Notes: a model not told the origin generated them from the sequence alone. A DNA stretch of 64,000 nt from JAUREX01 sp964472135 (GCA_964472135.1 CAYYJB010000002.1:35105-99104), one strand, 5' to 3'; positions 26,473 through 35,528 are shown, counted from the stretch's first letter. Numbers and translations: made by a program.

Positions 26473-28710
26473 ATGTCGCGCGCAGGTCGGATTGCCCGTC
26501 GCACCTTCCTTGTCGGCTCGGTCGCGATTGCGGGCGGGGCGGCGTTCGGGGCGTGGTTCATCAGCCGCGAGGCGCCGAACCCCCTGCGCCCCGGCCCGGG
26601 CGAGGCCGCCCTCACCCCCTTCGTGCTGATCACGCGCGAGGGTGTCACGCTCATCACGCCCCGGGCCGAGATGGGACAGGGCACGCAGACGACGCTCGCG
26701 GCCCTTCTGGCCGAGGAACTCGACCTCGCGTGGGAGGATGTGCGGATCGATCACGGGCCCGCCGCGCGCGCCTATTACAACGCGGCCCTTCTGGGCGAGG
26801 GGCTGCCGGGCAAGGGGTATGACCGCTCGGACGCGATGCACGCGATCGGCGCATGGCTCGGACAGGCGGGCAAGCTCTTCGATCTGCAGGTGACGGGCGG
26901 CTCGACCGCGATGAGGGATGCCTTCGTCAAGTATCGGCTGGCGGGCGCAACGGCGCGCGAGGCGCTGAAGGCGGCCGCCGCGCGGCGCCTTGGCGTTGCC
27001 GCCGACACGCTGCGCACCGAGGCCGGCCGCGTCATCGCCCCCGACGGCACTGCGATCCCCTATGCCGATCTGGCCGAGGACGCCGCGCGCGAGCCGCTGC
27101 GCGCCCCCGACCTGCGCCCGGCCTCGGAATGGCGGCTGCTCGGCCGGTCGCTGCCGCGTCTCGACATGGCGGCGAAATCGACGGGTCGGGCGATGTTCGC
27201 GCTCGACGTGCGGCCCGAGGGGCTGAAGTTCGCGGCGATCCGCGCCAACCCGCAGCGCGCGGGCATGGTCGCCTTCGACCCCGCGCCGGCGCTCGCGCTG
27301 CCGGGGGTGGAGCAGGTCGTGGATCTGGGCGATGCGGTCGCGGTCGTGGCTTCGAACACATGGTTCGCGATGCAGGGTGCCGCGGCACTGGCGCCCGAAT
27401 GGGAAGCCGCGCCCTATCCGGCCGACACGGCCGCGATCCTTGCGCGGATCGAGGCCGCCTTCGCGACCGAGCCCAACACCACGCTGCGCGACGAGGGCGA
27501 TGCGGGCACCCTGCCCGCGGGGGCGACCGAGGTCGTGGCGGAATACGCCGTGCCCTATCTTGCCCATGCCGCGATGGAGCCGCTGAACGCCACCGCCCAT
27601 CTGCAGGACGGCCGGCTGACGCTCTGGACCGGCACGCAGGGGCCGATGTTCGCGAAAAAGGTCTGCGCCGAGGAAACCGGCCTGCCGCCCGAGAATGTCG
27701 AGGTCGTGACCACCCTGATGGGTGGCGCCTTCGGCCGGCGGGGCGAGGTCGATTTCGCCCGCTACACCGCGCGTCTGGCCGCCGCCATGCCCGGCACGCC
27801 CGTGCAGCTCGTCTGGAGCCGCGAAGAGGACATGCGGCAGGATTTCTATCGCCCTGCCGCGCTCGCACGGATGCGCGGCGCGGTCGCGGACGGGCGGGCG
27901 GTGATGCTCGATGCGCAGGTCGCGACGCAATCGGCGGCACAGCAGGGGATGCAGCGCTGGATGGGCTTCGCGCCCGGCGGGCCCGACAAGGGGGCGGTCG
28001 ATGCCCTCTTTAACGCGCCCTATCGGATCGCTAACCACCGGGTGCGCGGCTATCTGGCCGACCTCGCGGTGCCGGTCGGGTTCTGGCGGTCGGTCGGCGC
28101 GTCGCACAACGCCTTCTTTCAGGAATGCTTCATGGATGAGCTCGCAGCCGCCGCCGGGCGCGACCCGCTCGACTTCCGCCTCGACCACATGGCGGCGGAG
28201 TTCCCCGAAGGCGCGGCCGTGCTGCAGGCGGTGCGCGAGCTGTCGGGCTGGGATACGCCCAAGCCCGAAGGCACCGGGCGGGGCGTGGCGTTCTGCTATT
28301 CCTTCGGCACCGCGGTCGCGATGGTGATCGAGGTGCGCGACACGGGCGGGCGCATCCGCCTCGATCGCGTCTCGATCGCCTGCGACGCGGGCCCCGCGCT
28401 CGACCCCGGGATCATCGAGGCGCAGATGGTGGGGGGGGCGATCTATGGCCTCTCGGCCGCGCTCGACGAGGAGATCACCTTTGCCGGCGGCGCGGCCGAG
28501 CAGGGCAACTTCTTCGACTACGACGCACTGCGCATGTCGGGCACGCCCGCCTTCGCGGTGCGGATCCTCTCGGGCCAGCGCCACATCGGGGGCGTCGGCG
28601 AGCCCGGCACCCCGCCCGCCGCCCCCGCCCTTGCCAACGCGCTCCATGACCTGACGGGCCAGCGCGCGCGCCGCCTGCCCCTGCGGCCCGATTTCCCCGC
28701 GCTGGGCTGA
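26473..28710 (+). CDS. molybdenum hydroxylase large subunit (IorB/aldehyde oxidase type)
   Basis: The product is 745 residues of the xanthine dehydrogenase/aldehyde oxidase family that binds the molybdopterin cofactor. The N-terminus RIARRTFLVGSVAIAGGAAFG carries a twin-arginine motif, so the folded enzyme, with its small subunit, is probably exported to the periplasm. Motifs include AEMGQGTQTTLAALLAEEL, GGAFGRRGEVDF and, near the C-terminus, GVGEPGTP, whose Glu is the usual catalytic base. The substrate is probably an N-heterocycle or aldehyde, but this cannot be chosen from sequence. It is tightly coupled to the small-subunit gene and is the last gene of the rightward run that begins at 21.8 kb. 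Confidence -1.
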   Translation: MSRAGRIARRTFLVGSVAIAGGAAFGAWFISREAPNPLRPGPGEAALTPFVLITREGVTLITPRAEMGQGTQTTLAALLAEELDLAWEDVRIDHGPAARAYYNAALLGEGLPGKGYDRSDAMHAIGAWLGQAGKLFDLQVTGGSTAMRDAFVKYRLAGATAREALKAAAARRLGVAADTLRTEAGRVIAPDGTAIPYADLAEDAAREPLRAPDLRPASEWRLLGRSLPRLDMAAKSTGRAMFALDVRPEGLKFAAIRANPQRAGMVAFDPAPALALPGVEQVVDLGDAVAVVASNTWFAMQGAAALAPEWEAAPYPADTAAILARIEAAFATEPNTTLRDEGDAGTLPAGATEVVAEYAVPYLAHAAMEPLNATAHLQDGRLTLWTGTQGPMFAKKVCAEETGLPPENVEVVTTLMGGAFGRRGEVDFARYTARLAAAMPGTPVQLVWSREEDMRQDFYRPAALARMRGAVADGRAVMLDAQVATQSAAQQGMQRWMGFAPGGPDKGAVDALFNAPYRIANHRVRGYLADLAVPVGFWRSVGASHNAFFQECFMDELAAAAGRDPLDFRLDHMAAEFPEGAAVLQAVRELSGWDTPKPEGTGRGVAFCYSFGTAVAMVIEVRDTGGRIRLDRVSIACDAGPALDPGIIEAQMVGGAIYGLSAALDEEITFAGGAAEQGNFFDYDALRMSGTPAFAVRILSGQRHIGGVGEPGTPPAAPALANALHDLTGQRARRLPLRPDFPALG

Positions 28711-28753
28711 GCCGACCGGGGCGCGCGCCCACGACGCCGCCCCGGCCGCTGGA

Positions 28754-29326
28754 TCAGACCTCGCGCGGCAGCGGCGGCACCTCGGCCGGATCGGCCGAGA
28801 GGGTCAGCAGGTCCTGCGCGTATTGCGCGACCGAGCGGAAGGTCACGAGCGTCGCATCCCCCGCCGCATCGAACCAAAAGGCGCAAGCCACCTGCGCAAG
28901 CCGCGTGCGCCGCACCTCGCCCGCCGGCAGGCGGTCGGGCGCCAGATCGACCGGGCAGAGCTTCGAGAGGACCGCCCGCACCGGCCCCTGCGAGAGCGTA
29001 AAGACCGCGCGCGCATCCGAGACATCGGCCGCGAGGTGATGCGCCGCCCCCATCGCCTTGACGATGGCGGCAAGGGCCGCATCCACATCGGCCCGGGGCA
29101 TCATGAGGAGGAGTTCGTCGGGCGACATCCAGGCGGCGGCGCGGTCGGCGGCCGTCTCGATCCGGCGCAGGGCGGGCACGGCGGTGCCGACGGCGGCCTT
29201 GACGGCCTTCTTCGTCGCGGCCGCGCCGAGGTCGGCCCGCAGCACGATCATGCCGCGGTCGGGGACGCGCGCGATGGCGATGGCGCGGGGGCCCGACGCG
29301 GTCAGGGGGATGGCGGCCTCAGACAT
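28754..29326 (-). CDS. soxG: sarcosine oxidase gamma subunit
   Basis: The product is 190 residues. It matches the SoxG family, which is distantly GcvT-like (AAWMSPDELLLMMPR, AAHHLAADVSDARAVFTLSGP-type core, LPAGEVRRTRLAQVACAFWF). It is the smallest conserved structural subunit but one of heterotetrameric sarcosine oxidase, which oxidises sarcosine to glycine, passes the one-carbon unit to tetrahydrofolate and makes H2O2. It overlaps the end of soxA by 8 nt, so translation is coupled. It is the last gene of soxBDAG and convergent with the molybdenum hydroxylase gene across 43 nt. Confidence -1.
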   Translation of the reverse strand: MSEAAIPLTASGPRAIAIARVPDRGMIVLRADLGAAATKKAVKAAVGTAVPALRRIETAADRAAAWMSPDELLLMMPRADVDAALAAIVKAMGAAHHLAADVSDARAVFTLSQGPVRAVLSKLCPVDLAPDRLPAGEVRRTRLAQVACAFWFDAAGDATLVTFRSVAQYAQDLLTLSADPAEVPPLPREV

Positions 29327-32300
29327 TCTGCTTCTCCCCCGACTTGTCGTAGAAAACCGGATCGCAGATGCGCGCCTGCACCGTCCGCCCGTCGAGGGTG
29401 GGGAAATCGACGACCTCGCCCATCCGCTCGGGTCCCCGCGCGATCAGGCCCATGGCGATGCCCCGCCCGAGCGTGGGCGAGAAATAGGTCGAGGTCACGC
29501 GGCCTTGGGTGTTGCGCTGGCCGTTGGCGTTCGTCCCCGGCGCCACCGCATAGGCGCCATCGGGCAGCACCGAGCCGTCGAGCGACTCGAGCCCGACGAG
29601 CCGCCAGCGGTCGGGATGGCTGAGGAAGCTGCGCTCCTGCCCGCGCTTGCCGAGGTAATCGGCCTTCTTCTTCGAGATCGCCCAGTGCAGGTTCAGGTCC
29701 TGCGGCGTCACCGTGCCGTCGGTCTCATCCCCGATCATGATGAAGCCCTTCTCGGCGCGGAGCACATGCAGCGCCTCGGTGCCGTAGGGGGTCGCGCCAT
29801 GCGGGGCGGCGGCGGCCATCAGCCGCTCCCACATCTCCAGCCCGCGGGCGGCGGGCACGGCGATCTCATAGGACAGCTCGCCCGAGAAGGAGATGCGGAA
29901 GACGCGCGCCGGGATCCCGCCCAGCGTGCCCTCGACCCACGCCATGAAGGGGAACGCCTCGGCCGAGACGTCGAGCCCGCCGAGCGCCTCGAGCACGGCG
30001 CGCGCCCTGGGGCCCGCGACCGCGATCTGGGCATACTGCTCGGTCAGGTTGGCGGTGTAGACCTTCCAGTCCCACCACTCGCACTGCAGCCAGTCCTCCA
30101 TCCAGCCGTGGATGCGGTCGGCCCCGCCCGAGGTGGTGTGGCACAGGAACGTGTCCTCGGAGAGGCGCGCGACCACGCCATCGTCGCTGAGGAACCCGTT
30201 CTCGTTGCACATGAGGCCATAGCGGCACTTGCCGACAGGCAGCGTCGACATCACGCCCGTATAGAGCATGTCGAGGAAGCGGCCCGCGTCGGGCCCCTTG
30301 ACGAGGATCTTGCCGAGCGTCGAGGCATCGAGGAGCCCGACCGAATTGCGCACCGCGAGCACCTCGCGCCGGACGGCGTCGGCGTGGCTCTCGCCGCCCT
30401 GCGGGAAGCAGTAGGGCCGGCGCCACTGGCCGACGGGCTCCCAATGGGCGCCGCGGGCCTCGTGCCAGCCATGCATCGGGGTGCGCCGCAAGGGCTGGAA
30501 GACCGCGCCGCGCGCCTCGCCCGCGAGCGTGCCGATGACGACGGGGGTGTAGGGCGGGCGGAAGGTCGTGGTGCCGACGGCCGGGATCGGCGCGTCGATC
30601 GCGCCCGCGAGCACGGCGAGCCCGTTGATGTTCGAGGTCTTGCCCTGATCGGTCGCCATGCCGAGGGTGGTGTAGCGCTTGGCGTGCTCGACCGACTGGT
30701 AGCCCTCGCGGGCGGCGAGCTCGACGTCCGAGACCTTCACGTCGTTCTGGAAGTCGAGCCACATCTTGGCGGCGAGCTTGACGCCCGCGCCCTGCGGCAT
30801 CCGCCAGACGGGGCTGAGGGGCGCCTCGGCCGGGGCTTCGGCGCGGGGGGCAGCATCCCGGGGCGTGCCGGGGGGAGCGGCCTCGGGGGGCATCGAGCCC
30901 CCCTCCGCCGCGGCGCGCCGCCCCGCCGCATGGGCATCGGCAAGACAGGCAGCGGCCTGCAGCGCGCCGGCGGCGGCCCCGGCCGGGATCACCATGGCCG
31001 CGCCGTCGGCGCCCGTCGGCGGGCGCGCGGGATCGGGGCGGAACATGGCGCCCGCGTCATCCCAGAGCAGCTTGCCGCCGCAATGCGACCAGAGGTGCAC
31101 GACGGGCGACCAGCCGCCCGACATGGCGACGGCTTCGCAGGGGATCTCGTCGATGACGGCGCCTTCGCCGGCCTGCAGGCAGGTCTGCACCGCCCGCACC
31201 CGGCCGCGGCCGAGCACGCGGGCGATGGCGCGCCCCGTCTCGACCCGGACGCCGCGGGCCCTGACGGCGGCCGGCAGCGCCCCCGTCGCCTCGGGGCGGG
31301 CATCGAGGATGGCGGGCACCGAGAGACCCGCATCAATGAGCGCGAGCGCCGTGCGATAGGCATCGTCGTTGTTCGTCACGATCACGGTGCGGTCGCCCGG
31401 GCTCACGCCCCAGTTCACGACGTAATCGCGCACGGCCGAGGCGAGCATGACACCCGGACGGTCGTTGCCGGCGAAGGCGAGCGGGCGCTCGATCGCGCCC
31501 GTGGCCGCAATGATGCGCCCCGCGCGGATGCGCCACAGCCGCCGGCGGACCCTTCCGGGTGCGGGATCGTCGGCGAGCGTCTCTTCGGCAAGCGCATAGC
31601 CGTGATCGTAGATGCCCGCGACCATGGTGCGGGGCAGGAGCGTGACATTGGCCATCGCGCGCAGGCGGACGATCGCGGCCTCGACCCAGTCGGCCGCCGC
31701 GAGCCCGTCGATGCGGTCGCCGTCGACCGGGGCGCGGCCGCCCCAATGCGCCGCCTGTTCGGCGAGGATGACCCGCGCCCCGCCGGCGGCGGCGGCGAGC
31801 GCGGCCGCGATCCCCGCCACCCCGCCGCCCGCGACGAGCACGTCGGCGAAGCCGTAGACCTGTTCGTAGCGGTCGGCGTCGCGCGCGCGGGGGGGGCGGC
31901 CGAGGCCGGCGGCGCGGCGGATCACCGGCTCGAAGAGGTGCTTCCAGAAGGGGCGCGGGTGGATGAAGGTCTTGTAGTAGAAGCCCGCGGGCAGAAGGCG
32001 CGCGGCGAGATCGTTGAGGATGCCGATGTCGAAGGCGAGCGTGGGCCAGGCGTTCTGGCTGGCGGCGGTCGCGCCCTCGAAGAGCGGCTGCTGGGTGGCG
32101 CGGACGTTGGGCTCGAACCGCGCGCCCTCGCCCAGGCCGAGAAGCGCGTTCGGCTCCTCGGCGCCCGAGGCGAGGATGCCGCGGGGGCGGTGATACTTGA
32201 AGGATCGCCCGACCATGACGCGGTCGTTGGCAAGGAGCGCCGAGGCGAGCGTGTCGCCCGCATAGCCGCGCAGCCGCGCCCCGTCGAAGCTGAAGGCCAT

Positions 32301-32351
32301 GGGGCGGGTGCGGTCGATGAGACGGCCGCCGGTGGCGAGGCGCGTGCTCAT
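29319..32351 (-). CDS. soxA: sarcosine oxidase alpha subunit
   Basis: The product is 1010 residues, the family size. The N-terminal part (about 1-100) is the ferredoxin-like domain (SFDGARLRGYAGDTLASALLANDRVMVGRSFKYHRPRG). A Rossmann NAD-binding motif GGGVAGIAAALAAA lies at 175-188, with a disulfide-oxidoreductase-like region to about 480. The C-terminal 400 residues are a GcvT/aminomethyltransferase domain that uses tetrahydrofolate. Between them is an unusual Pro/Ala-rich linker (about 465-510). The start at 32351 overlaps the soxD stop (ATGA); longer frames upstream merely run through soxD in another frame. It forms the complex with SoxB, SoxD and SoxG. Confidence -1.
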   Translation of the reverse strand: MSTRLATGGRLIDRTRPMAFSFDGARLRGYAGDTLASALLANDRVMVGRSFKYHRPRGILASGAEEPNALLGLGEGARFEPNVRATQQPLFEGATAASQNAWPTLAFDIGILNDLAARLLPAGFYYKTFIHPRPFWKHLFEPVIRRAAGLGRPPRARDADRYEQVYGFADVLVAGGGVAGIAAALAAAAGGARVILAEQAAHWGGRAPVDGDRIDGLAAADWVEAAIVRLRAMANVTLLPRTMVAGIYDHGYALAEETLADDPAPGRVRRRLWRIRAGRIIAATGAIERPLAFAGNDRPGVMLASAVRDYVVNWGVSPGDRTVIVTNNDDAYRTALALIDAGLSVPAILDARPEATGALPAAVRARGVRVETGRAIARVLGRGRVRAVQTCLQAGEGAVIDEIPCEAVAMSGGWSPVVHLWSHCGGKLLWDDAGAMFRPDPARPPTGADGAAMVIPAGAAAGALQAAACLADAHAAGRRAAAEGGSMPPEAAPPGTPRDAAPRAEAPAEAPLSPVWRMPQGAGVKLAAKMWLDFQNDVKVSDVELAAREGYQSVEHAKRYTTLGMATDQGKTSNINGLAVLAGAIDAPIPAVGTTTFRPPYTPVVIGTLAGEARGAVFQPLRRTPMHGWHEARGAHWEPVGQWRRPYCFPQGGESHADAVRREVLAVRNSVGLLDASTLGKILVKGPDAGRFLDMLYTGVMSTLPVGKCRYGLMCNENGFLSDDGVVARLSEDTFLCHTTSGGADRIHGWMEDWLQCEWWDWKVYTANLTEQYAQIAVAGPRARAVLEALGGLDVSAEAFPFMAWVEGTLGGIPARVFRISFSGELSYEIAVPAARGLEMWERLMAAAAPHGATPYGTEALHVLRAEKGFIMIGDETDGTVTPQDLNLHWAISKKKADYLGKRGQERSFLSHPDRWRLVGLESLDGSVLPDGAYAVAPGTNANGQRNTQGRVTSTYFSPTLGRGIAMGLIARGPERMGEVVDFPTLDGRTVQARICDPVFYDKSGEKQNV

Positions 32352-32671
32352 GCCCGGCCCTCCCATCCCGGCCGGCGTGCGCGGATCGCGGCGAGGACGG
32401 ACTCGGGCGGGGCCGCGCTCTGGGCCGGGTAGGTGGCGAAGACCTCGAGCGTCGCGGTGCAGCGGGCGGCGAGGAACCACTTGCCGCAGCCGTAGGCGTG
32501 GCGCCAGCGCTCGAAATGCACGCCCTTGGGGTTCTCGCGGGCGAACATGTAGGCCTCGAACGCCTCGTCCGGGGAGCCGGGGCCGAAGCGCTTGAGATGG
32601 GCCTCGCCGCCGGGGGCGAGTTCGGTCTCGTCGGCCGTGACGCCGCAGTTGGGGCAGGTGAGGATCAGCAT
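32348..32671 (-). CDS. soxD: sarcosine oxidase delta subunit
   Basis: The product is 107 residues. The N-terminus LILTCPNCGV carries the first CxxC zinc ligand pair, and the WRHAYGCGKWF segment is strongly conserved in SoxD. It is the small Zn-containing structural subunit of heterotetrameric sarcosine oxidase. The ATG at 32671 was chosen because family similarity starts exactly there. Its stop overlaps the soxA start. The 142 nt separating it from soxB contain a hairpin and a G-rich tandem repeat. Confidence -1.
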   Translation of the reverse strand: MLILTCPNCGVTADETELAPGGEAHLKRFGPGSPDEAFEAYMFARENPKGVHFERWRHAYGCGKWFLAARCTATLEVFATYPAQSAAPPESVLAAIRARRPGWEGRA

Positions 32672-32707
32672 GGCGCGACATCCGGGGTTCGGGGGAGGGG
32701 CCGGGCG

Positions 32708-32801
32708 CCGGGGGCTGCGCGCCCCCGGACCCCCGCGGGGTATTTGGGCCAGGATGAGGAGGCAGGGCGGGCGGCGGGGCGGGCGGCGGGGCGGGTGGCG
32801 G
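32708..32801. repeat. intergenic hairpin plus 12-bp tandem repeat between soxD and soxB
   Basis: On the plus strand a 7-bp stem (CCGGGGG at 32708-32714, CCCCCGG at 32722-32728) is followed by GACCCCCGCGGGGTATTTGGGCCAGGATGAGGA. Three near-perfect copies of GGCGGGCGGCGG then run from 32766 to 32801. The hairpin with the trailing GGGGTATTTGG tail resembles a short intergenic element that I recall as repeated in Rhodobacterales genomes. It lies inside the sox operon, so soxDAG expression may differ from soxB. Confidence -1.
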
Positions 32802-32813
32802 GGGCGCGAGACA

Positions 32814-34061
32814 TCAGTGCGCGACCCCGGCGGCGACGGATTCGTCGATGAAGCGGCCCTCGCGGAAGCGGTACATGGAGAAGTCGGCGGCAAGCGGGCC
32901 CGGTTCGCCGCGGGCCATGAGTTCGGCCATCGCCCAGCCCGAGCCGGGGATCGCCTTGAAGCCGCCGGTGCCCCAGCCGCAGTTGATGAAGCAGTTGCCG
33001 AGCGGGGTCTTCGAGATGATGGGCGAGCGGTCGCCCGTCATGTCGACGATGCCGCCCCACTGGCGCAGCATCCTGAGCCGCGAGAGCATGGGGAAGGTCT
33101 CGACGAGGGCGCGCAGCGTTTCCTCGATGTGGTGGAAGCTGCCGCGCTGGGTGAAGTTGTTGAAGCCGTCGGTGCCCCCGCCGATCACCATCTCGCCCTT
33201 GTCGGACTGGCTCATGTAGCCGTGCACGGTGTTGGCCATGACGACGACGTCCATGCAGGGCTTGATCGGCTCGGAGACGAGCGCCTGCAGGCAGAGGCTT
33301 TCGACGGGCAGGCGGAAGCCCGCCATCTGCGCGAGTTGGCCCGAATGGCCCGCGACGACGATGCCGAGCCTGTCGCAGCCGATGGCGCCGCGGGTGGTGG
33401 TGACGCCGGTGACGCGGCCGCCCTCGGCGGTGATGCCGGTGACCTCGCAGTTCTGGATGACATGCATGCCCATGGCCGAGCAGGCGCGCGCATAGCCCCA
33501 GGCGACGGCGTCGTGGCGGCCGGTGCCGCCGCGGGGCTGCCAGAGCGCGCCGAGGACGGGGTAGCGCGGCCCCTCGATGTTCATGATGGGGCAGAGTTCC
33601 CGGACGCGCTCGGGGCCGATGAATTCGGTCTCGACGCCCTGGAGGGCGTTGGCGTGGGCGGTGCGGCGATAGCCGCGCACCTCGTGTTCGGTCTGGGCGA
33701 GCATCATGACGCCGCGGGGGCTGAACATGACGTTCATGTTCAGATCCTGGCTCAGGGTTTCGTAGAGGGAGCGGGATTTCTCGTAGATCGCGGCCGAGGG
33801 ATCCTGGAGGTAGTTCGAGCGGATGATCGTCGTGTTGCGGCCGGTGTTGCCGCCGCCGAGCCAGCCCTTTTCGAGGATGGCGACATTGGTGATGCCGTGG
33901 TTGCGGCCGAGGTAGTAGGCCGAGGCGAGGCCGTGGCCGCCGGCGCCGACGATGATCGCGTCGTAGCGGGGGCGGGGGTCGGGGCTCTGCCAGGCGCGTT
34001 CCCACCCCTGATGCCACGACAGCGCCTGGCGGGCGATCGCGAAGACGGAATAGCGCTGCAT
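32814..34061 (-). CDS. soxB: sarcosine oxidase beta subunit
   Basis: The product is 415 residues, the family size. An FAD-binding Rossmann motif GAGGHGLASAYYLG (about residues 41-54) is followed by the FAD-anchoring region NTGRNTTIIRSNYL and a C-terminal GWGTGGFKAIPGSG. In the family it carries covalent FMN and noncovalent FAD and is the site of sarcosine oxidation. The start at 34061 has AGGGAG in front; further upstream in-frame codons have no family match. It is the first gene of soxBDAG, divergent from ccmI across 168 bp. Confidence -1.
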   Translation of the reverse strand: MQRYSVFAIARQALSWHQGWERAWQSPDPRPRYDAIIVGAGGHGLASAYYLGRNHGITNVAILEKGWLGGGNTGRNTTIIRSNYLQDPSAAIYEKSRSLYETLSQDLNMNVMFSPRGVMMLAQTEHEVRGYRRTAHANALQGVETEFIGPERVRELCPIMNIEGPRYPVLGALWQPRGGTGRHDAVAWGYARACSAMGMHVIQNCEVTGITAEGGRVTGVTTTRGAIGCDRLGIVVAGHSGQLAQMAGFRLPVESLCLQALVSEPIKPCMDVVVMANTVHGYMSQSDKGEMVIGGGTDGFNNFTQRGSFHHIEETLRALVETFPMLSRLRMLRQWGGIVDMTGDRSPIISKTPLGNCFINCGWGTGGFKAIPGSGWAMAELMARGEPGPLAADFSMYRFREGRFIDESVAAGVAH

Positions 34062-34134
34062 GGGCTCCCTGCCTGATCTGGCCTGCCCGCGGGGACGGGC
34101 GCACCGCGGATGTGACACAGCCTGTTTGTGTAAA

Positions 34135-34144
34135 CCGATATCGG
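34135..34144. promoter_or_regulatory. palindrome CCGATATCGG in the soxB-ccmI divergent region
   Basis: This perfect 10-bp palindrome lies 74 bp upstream of the soxB start, with a second small symmetrical element TGTGACACA at 34111-34119. The 168-bp gap (34062-34229) must contain the soxB promoter and probably the ccmI promoter. Either palindrome could be an operator. No dedicated sox regulator is encoded nearby. Confidence -1.
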
Positions 34145-34229
34145 AGCGGCGCAAACCGGAAAGAAAGCGACATCTCGGCGCGGGGCGGGCAATCGGGCTT
34201 TCGGGGCAGACGCGGCCGGGGTAGAGGGC

Positions 34230-35528
34230 ATGAGGTCGGTGCGGGTTGGGGCGATGGGCGTGTGGTTCTGGATCGCGGCGGTGGCGATGGCGGCGGGCAG
34301 CCTGCTCGGGCCCTTCCTCGTGCTGCGCGGGGCGGGGCGGGGCACGGGATCGGCGTCGCAGCGGCAGGCGCTCGCGGTCTATCGCGACCAGCTCGAGGAG
34401 GTCGCGCGCGATGCCGCCCGCGGCACGATCGGGGCGGCCGAGGCCGAGGCGCTGCGCGGCGAGATCGGGCGGCGGATGCTCGAGGTGGATCGGGCGGGGC
34501 GCGGCGGCGATGCCGCGGCGCAGCCGGGGTCGGGGTCAGCCGCGGGGGCGGGGGACGGCCGCGCGGGAGCCCTCGTTGCGGCGGGTCTTGCGGCTGCGGC
34601 GCTGAGCCTCGCGCTCGGCCTCTATCTGGGGCTCGGCCGGCCCGATCTGGCCGACCGGCCGATGGCCCTGCGCGCGGCGGATGCCGAGGCGTGGCTCGGC
34701 GCGCGCGCCGCGCAGGCCGAGGCCGAGGGGGCGGCGCGGGCCGGGGGCCTCTGGCCGGCACCGGCCGAGCCCGATCCGGAATTCCTGCGCCTTGCGGGAG
34801 AGTTGCGCGCGGCGGTCGCGGGGCGCCCCGACGACATCGAGGGGCACCGGATGCTCGCCTGGACCGAGGCGCGGCTCGGCGAATTCACGGCCGCGCGCCG
34901 TGCGCAGGAGCGGGTCGTCGAACTCGGCGGCGCCGATCCCGCGACGGGCGATCTCGAGGTGCTGGCGGGGATCATGATCGAGGGGGCGGCGGGCGCGGTG
35001 TCGCCCGAGGCCGAGGCGGTACTCTTGCGCGTGCTCGAGCGCGACGGGGCGAACGGGCCCGCGCTCTTTCACCTCGGGCGGCTTTACGACATGGCCGGGC
35101 GGCCGGACCGGGCCTTTGCGCTCTGGGACAGGCTGTTGCGGCAGGCACCCGCGGGCGATCCCTGGGCCGAGGCCGCGCGGCAGGGGATGGGCGCGCTCGC
35201 GTGGCGGGCGGGACAGCACCGCTACGAGGTGCCGGCGGCGGCTCCGGCGCCCGGACCCGATGCGGGCGATCTCGCCGCGGCCGAGGCGATGAGCCCCGAG
35301 GAACGCGCCGAGATGATCCGCGGCATGGTCGCGGGCCTCGCCGAGCGGCTCGCGACCGAGGGCGGGCCGGCCGCGGATTGGGCGCGCCTCATCCAGGCTT
35401 ACGGGGTGCTGGGCGAGGCCGAGGCGGCGCGGGCGATCCATGCCGAGGCGCTCGAGCGGTTCGCGGGCAGCGCGGGGGATCTCGCGCTCATCGCCGAGGC
35501 GGCGGCGGCGGCGGGGATCGCGCCATGA
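34230..35528 (+). CDS. ccmI: cytochrome c biogenesis protein CcmI
   Basis: The product is 432 residues. The N-terminal membrane part has a helix at about 8-32, a cytoplasmic loop with RQALAVYRDQLEEVARDAARGTIGAAEAEALRGEIGRRML, and a second helix at about 110-130. The periplasmic C-terminal part has TPR-like helices (about 170-420). CcmI works with CcmF and CcmH in haem ligation, holding apocytochrome c near its CxxCH site. It is the first gene of a run coupled by ATGA to ruvX and a DUF1289 gene. An in-frame ATG eight codons downstream is an alternative start. Confidence -1.
   Translation: MRSVRVGAMGVWFWIAAVAMAAGSLLGPFLVLRGAGRGTGSASQRQALAVYRDQLEEVARDAARGTIGAAEAEALRGEIGRRMLEVDRAGRGGDAAAQPGSGSAAGAGDGRAGALVAAGLAAAALSLALGLYLGLGRPDLADRPMALRAADAEAWLGARAAQAEAEGAARAGGLWPAPAEPDPEFLRLAGELRAAVAGRPDDIEGHRMLAWTEARLGEFTAARRAQERVVELGGADPATGDLEVLAGIMIEGAAGAVSPEAEAVLLRVLERDGANGPALFHLGRLYDMAGRPDRAFALWDRLLRQAPAGDPWAEAARQGMGALAWRAGQHRYEVPAAAPAPGPDAGDLAAAEAMSPEERAEMIRGMVAGLAERLATEGGPAADWARLIQAYGVLGEAEAARAIHAEALERFAGSAGDLALIAEAAAAAGIAP

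Noticed and set aside
26326..28647. A very long minus-strand frame (over 700 codons) opposite the molybdenum hydroxylase gene.
   Set aside because: Its Arg/Gly/His-rich composition is that of an antisense frame. The plus strand encodes a complete, recognisable enzyme.
29058..32432. An open plus-strand frame of over 1100 codons opposite soxA and soxG.
   Set aside because: It is the codon-position shadow typical of high-GC DNA; the minus strand carries the full soxDAG genes with all motifs.
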